Positions 1 to 5,748 of a DNA stretch of 6,094 bases are shown here, one piece after another. The first letter of the stretch is position 1. The number at the start of each line of letters is the position of its first letter. A model generated the notes under the pieces. That model searched no databases, was not told the DNA's origin, and saw nothing but the letters and a program-made list of their open reading frames with translations. The translations under genes were made by a program, and so were the position numbers. Source of the DNA: Syntrophomonadaceae bacterium (GTDB lineage Bacteria > Bacillota_D > Dethiobacteria > DTU022); NCBI GenBank assembly GCA_003562605.1, contig PWUG01000099.1, positions 1 to 6,094 on the forward strand, in the 5' to 3' direction.

Positions 1-291
1 GTAACCAAGGTCTTTAAGAATGCGATCATGAAGTTCGCCGTAAAGGCCTGCCCGGCAGGGTCCGTAACCTCCTCCGCTTACCAGGGTATCAGCTCCCCGA
101 TCCAGGCACTCAAGGTAAGTCCCTAAAACTATTTTAAAAGGAATACAGGCAAATTCGGGAGCGTACTTAGCCCCTAAAGTAAGGGTCTGACGTGTAGGCC
201 GGCTGGGTGTAATCGATTCTTGGCCAAGTTCCTCCAGGATCATTTCGATTATCGGGGTTAACGTGCCCATATGGCCAAATGCTGCTTTCAA
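1..291 (-). CDS. Acyl-CoA dehydratase activase-related protein (2-hydroxyglutaryl-CoA dehydratase-like), partial, N-terminal 97 residues
   Basis: The gene runs off the left edge, so only the N-terminus is visible. The translation starts MKAAFGHMGTLTPIIEMILE and carries two blocks that I recognise from the CoA-protein-activase / HgdB-like family (COG3580 type): KYAPEFACIPFKIVLG at about residues 42-57 and SGGGYGPCRAGLYGE at about 72-86. Cys49 and Cys79 are the conserved-looking cysteines, and proteins of this superfamily usually use such residues to hold an iron-sulfur cluster. In that superfamily, an ATP-driven activase passes one electron to a dehydratase that removes water from 2-hydroxyacyl-CoA. 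Many COG3580-type members are of unproven function, so the reaction here is not established. The start is a TTG (289-291) behind GGAGG at 301-305; the first ATG, at codon 8, lies inside the conserved HMG block and is too late. It follows the M20 gene by 19 bases and is probably cotranscribed. Family assignment is from recalled motifs, not a search. Confidence 0.8.
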   Translation of the reverse strand, partial: MKAAFGHMGTLTPIIEMILEELGQESITPSRPTRQTLTLGAKYAPEFACIPFKIVLGTYLECLDRGADTLVSGGGYGPCRAGLYGELHDRILKDLGY

Positions 292-300
292 CGGCTTCTA

Positions 301-305
301 CCTCC
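301..305 (-). promoter_or_regulatory. Ribosome binding site deciding the TTG start of the activase-related gene
   Basis: The minus strand reads GGAGG here, nine bases before the TTG at 289-291. It lies in the short gap after the TAG stop of the M20 gene (311-313). No ATG or GTG is as well placed, so this site supports the TTG start. Confidence 0.75.
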
Positions 306-310
306 AGGGG

Positions 311-1606
311 CTAGCTTAGATAACGACGGGCCAGCTCTTTTAAAAAAGCGGTTTTTAGCTGCAGGCTGGCAGCGTCGATGCGTTCATTTTTGCCGTGAAC
401 GGTACTCCTGGCCTGCTGATCGAAACCCTTTGCCATATGACCTATACCATAGGAGGGAATGCCTGCACTTCGCAAAAACTTGGAGTCGGTTGAACCCGCT
501 GAAATTACCGGTAAACATACCGCATCACGGCCGGCCAGTTCAAGGGTAATCTCTTCCATCAATTTATAAAAAGGCTCACCCGAACTGGAAAATGTCGGAG
601 TGCGGTACTCGCTAAAATCGATTTCGATTTCCTTGCTAATCACCAGGCGTAATTCTTTTTCCACGTATTCACAGTCCTGCCCTGGCAGGATCCTGATATC
701 GATATCCGCCTCGCAGTAATCAGGAACAATATTGGTCTTGGTTCCACCGCGGATCATGTTCGGCGAAACGGTCATACGGGTCATTGAACGCAGCGACTCC
801 ACGAAAGCCTTCTCCAGGGGTAACTCCCCCAGAAGATTATCCACCTGATCAGGGCCAAGCTTATTAATTTCGATCCCGCAAAGTCCGGCAAGATTTCTAA
901 GCAGTTTCTCCACTTCCGGCACAAGGACAACTTCCGCCCGGTAATTGTGCAGCCGGCTGACCGTCCGGGCCATTTTGACCACGGCATTGTCAGCCATAGT
1001 CGGCACTGAACCGTGTCCGGCTGTTCCGTGGGCTTTCAACCTGCACCAGGCAGTCCCCTTTTCACCAACCTGCAGGAAATAGAGCATCTTTCCATCGAGG
1101 GTTATCGGTTGATCGGCACCTTCATTAACAGCATAATCGGCGGCAATCTTATCCGGAAAGTTCTGCACCAGGTAATCTGCCCCGAGCCTGCCACCTTTTT
1201 CTTCATCAGCTGTTGCGGCAATAATCAGTTCTCCCTGTAAATTAGCTTTTTCTTCAATTAGCTGCAGGGCTGCTGAAACCTGGGCCGCCATTAAATCCTT
1301 ACAATCAAGCGCGCCTCGCCCGTAAATCACGCCGTTTTTTAGCTCTCCGGAAAAAGGGGCAAAATCCCATCCTTCCCCGACAGGGACAACATCAGAATGA
1401 GAGATATAAAGAAGCTTTTTCTGGCCGGATCCTAAACGGAGTATAAAGCTGCCCCGGTCCTTTTCAGGTTCGACTATCTCACCTGTCACTCCGGCACCTT
1501 CAAAAAGCGCCTTCAGGTATCGGGCCACAGCTGTTTCATTTCCGGGCGGGTTGGTACTGTCAATACGAATTAAATCGCTTAATATTTTTTCAGGAGTTGT
1601 AGTCAA
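311..1606 (-). CDS. M20 family metallopeptidase / deacylase (ArgE/DapE/CPG2/ACY1-type)
   Basis: This 431-residue protein is a complete dizinc hydrolase of peptidase family M20, which cleaves dipeptides or N-acyl amino acids in the cytoplasm. All expected active-site residues are visible: His70 and catalytic Asp72 in SHSDVVP, bridging Asp101 in GRGALDCKD, the general base Glu135 with metal ligand Glu136 in ATADEEKGG, Glu162 in NEGAD, and His404 in VHGKNERI. The inserted lid/dimerisation domain (about 187-310) shows HGTAGHGSVP with His198 and the block RGGTKTNIVPDYCEADIDIR at about 286-305. Length is normal for the ACY1-like branch. No signal peptide or membrane segment is seen. The start is TTG (1604-1606) with GGAGG eight bases upstream; the next methionine is residue 106, inside the catalytic domain, so no internal ATG is credible. 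It lies 38 bases after dppF, consistent with processing of imported peptides. Exact substrate (peptide, acetylated or succinylated amino acid) cannot be told from sequence. Confidence 0.93.
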   Translation of the reverse strand: MTTTPEKILSDLIRIDSTNPPGNETAVARYLKALFEGAGVTGEIVEPEKDRGSFILRLGSGQKKLLYISHSDVVPVGEGWDFAPFSGELKNGVIYGRGALDCKDLMAAQVSAALQLIEEKANLQGELIIAATADEEKGGRLGADYLVQNFPDKIAADYAVNEGADQPITLDGKMLYFLQVGEKGTAWCRLKAHGTAGHGSVPTMADNAVVKMARTVSRLHNYRAEVVLVPEVEKLLRNLAGLCGIEINKLGPDQVDNLLGELPLEKAFVESLRSMTRMTVSPNMIRGGTKTNIVPDYCEADIDIRILPGQDCEYVEKELRLVISKEIEIDFSEYRTPTFSSSGEPFYKLMEEITLELAGRDAVCLPVISAGSTDSKFLRSAGIPSYGIGHMAKGFDQQARSTVHGKNERIDAASLQLKTAFLKELARRYLS

Positions 1607-1614
1607 ATTATTTT

Positions 1615-1619
1615 CCTCC
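1615..1619 (-). promoter_or_regulatory. Ribosome binding site deciding the TTG start of the M20 gene
   Basis: The minus strand reads AAGGAGG with its core at these bases, eight bases before the TTG at 1604-1606. It lies in the 38-base gap after the dppF stop and is close to the ideal Shine-Dalgarno sequence, which offsets the weak start codon. Confidence 0.85.
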
Positions 1620-1644
1620 TTGCAGGAATATTTTAAAACCGGGC

Positions 1645-2628
1645 CTAAACTGCTTCTTTAACCAGGTGGCAGGAGGTATAGTGGTCCGGGCCAACTTTTT
1701 TAAAAACTGGGACCTGTTCGGGGCAAATCGCCACTGCCTGGGGACAACGTGTATGGAATGGGCAGCCTGGTGGAGGATTAGCAGGGCTGGGAACATCTCC
1801 TCTGAGAATAATCCGTTTTTTTTCAATTTCGGGGATCATTGAAGGCACCGCTGAAAGCAAAGCCTGCGAATAGGGATGAAGCGGTGAAGAATAAAACTCT
1901 TTCTTCGGGGCATCCTCCACAATACGACCCAGGTACATCACCCCGACCCGATCGGCAATATGCTTGACCACGCTCAGGTCATGAGAGATGAAAAGAAAGG
2001 TTAACCCAAATTTTTCCTGTAAATTTTCGAGCAGGTTGATAATCTGCGATTGGATCGATACATCAAGGGCGGAAATCGGCTCATCGGCGACGATAAAATG
2101 CGGTTCGAGGACCAGGGCCCGGGCAATGCCAACCCGCTGCCGCTGTCCACCGGAAAATTCATGCGGGTAGCGGCGGTAATGATAGGTATCGAGGCCGCAT
2201 ACTTTTAAAATTGATTCGACCTTTTCGCGGCGCTCCTTACCCCTGGCTATACCGTGTACCTCGAGAGCCTCACCGATCGCTTCCCCGATAGTCATACGCG
2301 GGTTAAGCGAGCTGTAAGGATCCTGAAAGATGATCTGCATCTCCTTACGCAGGTTGCGCAGTTCTTCTTTGCCCATAGTCATAACATCCTGACCCTTAAA
2401 AGAAACAGTTCCCGCTGTGGCTTTGATCATTCTCAGGATAGTCAGGCCGGCAGTAGATTTTCCGCATCCTGACTCACCGACAAGTCCATAAGTATCGCCG
2501 GGAAAAACACGCAGATCGATTCCGTCAACAGCTTTTACATGACCGGTAACCCGTGAAAAGACACCCGTTTTAATAGCAAAATATTTTTTCAGTCCCTCAA
2601 CTTCAAGGATCGGTTGTGGAGTTTGCAT
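1645..2628 (-). CDS. dppF: Peptide ABC transporter ATP-binding protein, DppF/OppF type
   Basis: This 327-residue protein is one of the two ATPases that power the peptide importer from the cytoplasmic face. The nucleotide-binding domain is intact: Walker A GESGCGKS at 51-58, Q-loop Gln102 in FQDPYSSLNP, signature FSGGQ at 158-162 followed by RQR, Walker B FIVADEP at 178-184 with Glu183, and switch His216 in ISHD. The C-terminal oligopeptide-transporter extension begins near PLHPYSQALL (249-258). It ends with Cys289, Cys295, Cys302 and Cys320 in the pattern CPFHTRCPxxxxxC, matching the cysteine motif shown to bind a [4Fe-4S] cluster in a DppD homologue. The YSSLNP Q-loop and the KTGVFSRVTGHVKAVDGI segment are typical of the F-type subunit. 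The ATG directly abuts the TAA stop of dppD, with GGGGGGTGA upstream inside dppD, so translation is probably coupled. The dpp symbol reflects family; opp, app or gsi naming is equally possible. Confidence 0.95.
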   Translation of the reverse strand: MQTPQPILEVEGLKKYFAIKTGVFSRVTGHVKAVDGIDLRVFPGDTYGLVGESGCGKSTAGLTILRMIKATAGTVSFKGQDVMTMGKEELRNLRKEMQIIFQDPYSSLNPRMTIGEAIGEALEVHGIARGKERREKVESILKVCGLDTYHYRRYPHEFSGGQRQRVGIARALVLEPHFIVADEPISALDVSIQSQIINLLENLQEKFGLTFLFISHDLSVVKHIADRVGVMYLGRIVEDAPKKEFYSSPLHPYSQALLSAVPSMIPEIEKKRIILRGDVPSPANPPPGCPFHTRCPQAVAICPEQVPVFKKVGPDHYTSCHLVKEAV

Positions 2629-3618
2629 TTATTTCACCCCCCTGGTTTTCTGCTCCTGATAAAGCCAGCATCTTACCAGGCGATTGTTTTGTGACTCCAA
2701 TAAATCGGGCATTTCGTGGCTGCAGATAGCCATCACTTCCGGACAGCGGGGATGGAAAGGGCAACCCGGGGGCATCTCCATCGGATTAGGTACAGTTCCC
2801 GGAATAAAATCAAGAGTTTCCTTCTCTTCTTCCAGTTTCGGTTTTGACTTGATCAACCCTGCTGTATAGGGATGCAGAGGTTCATGAAACAAGGCACTAA
2901 CATCTGCATCCTCAACAATTATTCCTGAATACATAACCACGACATGCTGGGCCATCTCGGCGATGACCCCAAGGTCATGAGTAATAAAGATAATCGCTGT
3001 ATTTATTCTTTCTTTAATCTCTTTCATAAGCTCAAGTATCTGGGCCTGAATAGTCACATCAAGAGCAGTGGTCGGCTCATCGGCAATAAGAAGTTTCGGG
3101 TTGCAGGAAAGAGCCATGGCAATCATTGCCCGCTGACGCATACCGCCGCTTAATTGATGGGGGTAATCGTTTATGATTTCGTTTGGGCGGGGGATTCCGA
3201 CCAGCTCAAGCATATTTGCAGCTTCTTTCCAGGCCTCGTCACGATGTAATCCCTGGTGGAGGCGAATCGCTTCGCTGACCTGATCTCCAATTTTATAAAC
3301 AGGATTAAATGAAGTCATCGGTTCCTGGAAGATCATGGCAATATCATTGCCCCTGACCCTGCGCATGCTTTTTTCATCAAGTTTAAGCAGGTCCTGCCCA
3401 TTAAAAATGACCCTGCCTCCCTCGATTCTGCCGGGAGGGTACTTGATCAGTCTCATTATGCTTAATGAGATCACGCTTTTACCACATCCGGATTCACCGA
3501 CCAGGCCGACAACCTCGCCGGGCTTAACATTGAAAGATACACCATTAACGGCCTTGATAACCGCATCGTCAGTGTAAAAGGTTGTTTTCAGATCTTCAAC
3601 TCTAAGCAAATAATCCAT
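2629..3618 (-). CDS. dppD: Peptide ABC transporter ATP-binding protein, DppD/OppD type
   Basis: This 329-residue protein is the partner ATPase of DppF; the two are expected to form a heterodimer under the DppB/DppC channel. Visible motifs are Walker A GESGCGKS at 41-48, Q-loop Gln98 in FQEPMTSFNP, signature LSGGM at 156-160, Walker B LLIADEP at 176-182 with Glu181, and His214 in ITHD. The C-terminal oligopeptide-transporter domain starts at PLHPYTAGLI (247-256). It carries Cys286, Cys292, Cys299 and Cys317, the four-cysteine arrangement associated with a [4Fe-4S] cluster in this subfamily. MTSFNP and LSGGMRQR are D-type features that separate it from DppF. The ATG start has AAGGAAGG six bases upstream. 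A 76-base gap separates it from dppC, the widest inside the permease-ATPase run, with no convincing terminator. Length is normal for the family and no key residue is missing. Confidence 0.95.
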   Translation of the reverse strand: MDYLLRVEDLKTTFYTDDAVIKAVNGVSFNVKPGEVVGLVGESGCGKSVISLSIMRLIKYPPGRIEGGRVIFNGQDLLKLDEKSMRRVRGNDIAMIFQEPMTSFNPVYKIGDQVSEAIRLHQGLHRDEAWKEAANMLELVGIPRPNEIINDYPHQLSGGMRQRAMIAMALSCNPKLLIADEPTTALDVTIQAQILELMKEIKERINTAIIFITHDLGVIAEMAQHVVVMYSGIIVEDADVSALFHEPLHPYTAGLIKSKPKLEEEKETLDFIPGTVPNPMEMPPGCPFHPRCPEVMAICSHEMPDLLESQNNRLVRCWLYQEQKTRGVK

Positions 3619-3694
3619 CTTTAACCTTCCTTATCAGCTGTTAGCTTTATATACCACATCTAATTATTCCGGAACCTTAAATGAACAGATTATG
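3619..3694 (-). other. Intergenic gap between dppC and dppD
   Basis: These 76 bases hold the dppD ribosome binding site (AAGGAAGG, 3625-3632). They also contain two small palindromes, TTCCGGAA and CAGCTG. I see no hairpin followed by a T-tract and no convincing promoter, so readthrough from dppC into dppD is expected. Confidence 0.5.
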
Positions 3695-4609
3695 CTATCT
3701 GTGTTTCCTGGAACGCGGGTCAAGCGCATCGCGTAATCCGTCACCGAGCAGGTTGAAACCAAGAACCATGAAAAGAATTGCCAATCCGGGGTAGGTGGTA
3801 AGGTGGTGTGAGGTGCGGATATATTCTCTTCCCTTACTCAACATTGCTCCCCATTCCGGATCAGGCGGTTGGGCACCCAGGCCCAAAAAACCGAGACCGG
3901 CCGCCCACAATATGGCAGTGGCGATCTGGAATGTAGACTGGACAATAATCGGCCCCAGGCAGTTAGGCATAATATGACGAATAATAATCCGCGCATCCCC
4001 GATGCCGAGCGCCTTGGCCGCAGCGATGTAACCCTGTTCCTTAACCGCCAGAACTGAGCCGCGCACCAACCGGGTATAGATCGGCACAGAGGCAATTCCA
4101 ACCGCGATCATCACATTCTCCACACCCACCCCAAGTACGGCCACCACCACGATCGCCAGCAGAATACCCGGAAAGGCAATTAAGATATCAATAACCCTCT
4201 GAATGAGTATGTCAAATCTTCCTCCATAGTAACCGGAGAGTGCCCCGATTGGCACACCGATCAGCATTCCAATTGTTACAGAGATCAGACCGATGGCCAA
4301 AGAAATCCTCGAGCCATAAAGGATTCTCGAAAAGGAGTCGCGGCCCAGCCAGTCGGTACCAAGCAGGTTTTCACTTGAGGGGTCCTGCAGGGCATTGCCA
4401 AAATCAGTTTTGATCGGATCATAGGGAGTTATAAATGGCGCGAAAATAGCGCAGAGCAAAAACAGAACCAACACCGCAAGACCAACCATTGCCAACCGGT
4501 TACGACGTAAATGCCGCCATACCTGGCGCAGTTCGGTATCCCTTTTCGGGGTCGGCAATTTACTTGTTGCATCCAATTTGCTTAAAGAATCGAGTTTACT
4601 TTTCTCCAT
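3695..4609 (-). CDS. dppC: Peptide ABC transporter permease, DppC/OppC type
   Basis: This 304-residue integral membrane protein would form half of the peptide channel. The N-terminus is polar and cytoplasmic, followed by the OppC-type first membrane segment (about 38-60), the family block LLGTDWLGRD at 82-91, further hydrophobic segments between about 101 and 178, and two more near 217-240 and 272-288. The EAA loop that docks onto the ATPases lies at about 191-216, with AAAKALGIGDARIIIRHIMP readable. The conserved GAQPPDPEWGAML block is at 245-257 and LLGDGLRDALDPR at 287-299. I place the start at the ATG at 4607-4609 (MEKSKLDSL), four bases after the dppB stop and behind AAGGAGGT at 4621-4628. 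An in-frame ATG at 4663 would add 18 residues and overlap dppB by 50 bases. It also lacks the family look, so I reject it. The pair with DppB is standard for this importer class. Confidence 0.94.
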   Translation of the reverse strand: MEKSKLDSLSKLDATSKLPTPKRDTELRQVWRHLRRNRLAMVGLAVLVLFLLCAIFAPFITPYDPIKTDFGNALQDPSSENLLGTDWLGRDSFSRILYGSRISLAIGLISVTIGMLIGVPIGALSGYYGGRFDILIQRVIDILIAFPGILLAIVVVAVLGVGVENVMIAVGIASVPIYTRLVRGSVLAVKEQGYIAAAKALGIGDARIIIRHIMPNCLGPIIVQSTFQIATAILWAAGLGFLGLGAQPPDPEWGAMLSKGREYIRTSHHLTTYPGLAILFMVLGFNLLGDGLRDALDPRSRKHR

Positions 4610-4613
4610 AGCC

Positions 4614-5549
4614 CTATTCCACCTCCTTAGTCCCGTAACTAATCCGGGGGTCAAGGAAGGCATAAATAATGTCTACAACAAGATTAATCATTACAAAAAA
4701 AACAGCAAGCAGAAGAACCGCTCCCTGGACAACCGGGTAATCCCGGGCCAGGATCGAGTCGACCATCAGGCGGCCGATCCCGGGCCAGGAGAAAACTGTT
4801 TCAGTAAGCACAGCGCCGCCAAGCAGGGTTCCGAACTGCAAACCTATTACGGTGACAACCGGTATCAGGGCATTTTTGAAGGCATGCTTGTTGATAACCA
4901 CACGTTCGATGAGACCCTTTGAACGCGCCGTGGTAATATAATCCTGGCCAAGCACCTCAAGCATACTTGAACGGGTTATCCGGGCCAGCAACGCCGCTGT
5001 GGCCAACCCAAGCGTTAAAGCCGGTAAAACAAGATGTTTCCAAGTGCCAATTCCCCCGGAGGGAAGCCAGCCAAGCTGCACCGAAAAGAGCAGCTGAAAC
5101 ATTACCCCCAACCAGAAAACCGGCGCCGCCACCCCAACGAGGGCGGCCAGCATGCTGAAATTATCAAAAAGTGAATAGCGTTTAGTGGCAGAAACAATCC
5201 CGGCGCTCATGCCGATTATCGAAGCAATAACCATAGCTGTTGCGGCAAGGACCATGGTGTTCGGAAAACGTTGCGCCAGTTCAACTGTTACCGGCCTGTT
5301 CGTGAAGGTGGAACGGCCCAGATCACCCTGTAAAAGATTGGTCATATAAACAAAATACTGTACATGCAACCCTTCATCCAGGAGCAGTTCCCTGCGGACC
5401 TGCTCTATATATTCGGGGCTGGCATGAACCCCGGCAATGGCCCGGGCGGGGTCCCCGGGTATGAACCTGATAATTGCAAAAACTAAAATAGAAACCCCGA
5501 TTAAAACCGGAATGGCCAGTAACAATCTTCTGATCACATATCCATACAA
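4614..5549 (-). CDS. dppB: Peptide ABC transporter permease, DppB/OppB type
   Basis: This 311-residue protein is the other half of the channel. It opens with the characteristic YVIRRLLLAIPVLIGVSILVF membrane segment (4-24), then the FIPGDPARA block (29-37), and an external region with DLGRS at 76-80. Hydrophobic segments follow at about 98-120, 133-157, 172-190, 229-247 and 276-298. The EAA ATPase-docking loop spans about 201-230 (GQDYITTARSKG to NALIP). The conserved ETVFSWPGIGRLMVDSILARDYPVVQG block is at 250-276 and DPRI at 300-303. The start is TTG (5547-5549): an in-frame TAA lies immediately upstream, so it cannot begin earlier, and GGGGAG at 5560-5565 is ten bases away. GTG at codon 5 is an alternative but would cut the family N-terminus. 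The gene sits downstream of a terminator and a candidate promoter, and four bases upstream of dppC. Confidence 0.94.
   Translation of the reverse strand: MYGYVIRRLLLAIPVLIGVSILVFAIIRFIPGDPARAIAGVHASPEYIEQVRRELLLDEGLHVQYFVYMTNLLQGDLGRSTFTNRPVTVELAQRFPNTMVLAATAMVIASIIGMSAGIVSATKRYSLFDNFSMLAALVGVAAPVFWLGVMFQLLFSVQLGWLPSGGIGTWKHLVLPALTLGLATAALLARITRSSMLEVLGQDYITTARSKGLIERVVINKHAFKNALIPVVTVIGLQFGTLLGGAVLTETVFSWPGIGRLMVDSILARDYPVVQGAVLLLAVFFVMINLVVDIIYAFLDPRISYGTKEVE
4621..4628 (-). promoter_or_regulatory. Ribosome binding site deciding the dppC start
   Basis: The minus strand reads AAGGAGGT, a near-perfect Shine-Dalgarno sequence inside the 3' end of dppB. It points to the ATG at 4607-4609 with an 11-base spacer. 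It lies downstream of the in-frame ATG at 4663, which argues for the shorter, 304-residue DppC. Confidence 0.8.
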
Positions 5550-5559
5550 TTAATGTCAA

Positions 5560-5565
5560 CTCCCC
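5560..5565 (-). promoter_or_regulatory. Ribosome binding site of dppB (TTG start)
   Basis: The minus strand reads GGGGAG ten bases before the TTG at 5547-5549. It is weaker than the sites before the M20 gene and dppC. An in-frame stop directly before the TTG fixes the upstream limit of the gene. Confidence 0.6.
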
Positions 5566-5599
5566 GGCAATTGACTCTGGTAAAACCGCCTACCTTAAT

Positions 5600-5628
5600 A
5601 AAATACAATAAAAATATCGATTCGACAA
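5600..5628 (-). promoter_or_regulatory. Candidate sigma-A-type promoter for dppB and downstream genes
   Basis: On the minus strand TTGTCG (5623-5628) and TATTTT (5600-5605) are separated by exactly 17 bases of AT-rich sequence. Each box matches four of six positions of the TTGACA/TATAAT consensus. It lies between the terminator and the dppB ribosome binding site, where a secondary promoter would be useful. AT-rich spacers give such matches by chance, so this is tentative. Confidence 0.35.
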
Positions 5629-5634
5629 CCTGCT

Positions 5635-5693
5635 GAAAAAAATAAAAGGGCAGGGCGCCTGCAGACGCTAAGAAGTCCGATTCACCCTGCCCT
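5635..5693 (-). terminator. Intrinsic terminator between the binding-protein gene and dppB
   Basis: On the minus strand AGGGCAGGG (5685-5693) pairs perfectly with CCCTGCCCT (5647-5655), a nine-base-pair GC-rich stem, and is followed by TTTTATTTTTTT (about 5636-5647). The 29-base loop contains an inner five-pair stem, CGGAC (5675-5679) with GTCTG (5662-5666), one pair being G-U, closing an eight-base loop. The T-tract lies only on the minus-strand side, so the terminator acts on transcription leaving the binding-protein gene. It starts 55 bases after that gene's stop. In Opp/Dpp operons, such an element commonly keeps the binding protein more abundant than the membrane parts. Confidence 0.88.
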
Positions 5694-5708
5694 GATGTAC
5701 TAACCTTA

Positions 5709-5722
5709 TTAACCTTGGTTAA
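5709..5722. repeat. Short imperfect palindrome TTAACC-TT-GGTTAA
   Basis: Six-base arms flank a two-base centre in the 3' untranslated region between the binding-protein stop and the terminator. AACCTT also recurs at 5702-5707, 5711-5716 and 5723-5728. The centre is too short for a stable RNA hairpin using the full arms. It could be a protein-binding site or chance; no regulator can be named. Confidence 0.3.
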
Positions 5723-5748
5723 AACCTTTGCTTAATTTCATGCTGTGC

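Noticed and set aside
271..549. Plus-strand open frames across the window, for example here, at 1013-1240 and at 4578-4922
   Set aside because: All lie opposite well-conserved minus-strand genes, show no recognisable domains, and are explained as antisense shadows.
1608..1826. Second minus-strand frame overlapping the 3' end of dppF
   Set aside because: It overlaps the conserved cysteine-rich C-terminus of dppF in another frame and its translation shows no family features.
3619..3694. Possible internal promoter before dppD (TATATA near 3648-3654)
   Set aside because: No -35-like box at a suitable distance was found; the AT-rich match alone is not evidence.
4610..4663. Longer dppC start giving an 18-residue N-terminal extension
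   Set aside because: It would overlap dppB by 50 bases, the extension does not look like the family N-terminus, and the strong AAGGAGGT at 4621-4628 serves the ATG at 4609 instead.
5554..5559. Perfect TTGACA on the minus strand as a -35 box
   Set aside because: The position 17 bases downstream reads TGATCA, not a -10 box, and transcription would start inside dppB.
5656..5668. GC-rich near-palindrome around CTGCAG as a separate hairpin
   Set aside because: It would leave almost no loop and competes with the better inner stem of the terminator; it is treated as part of that terminator's loop.
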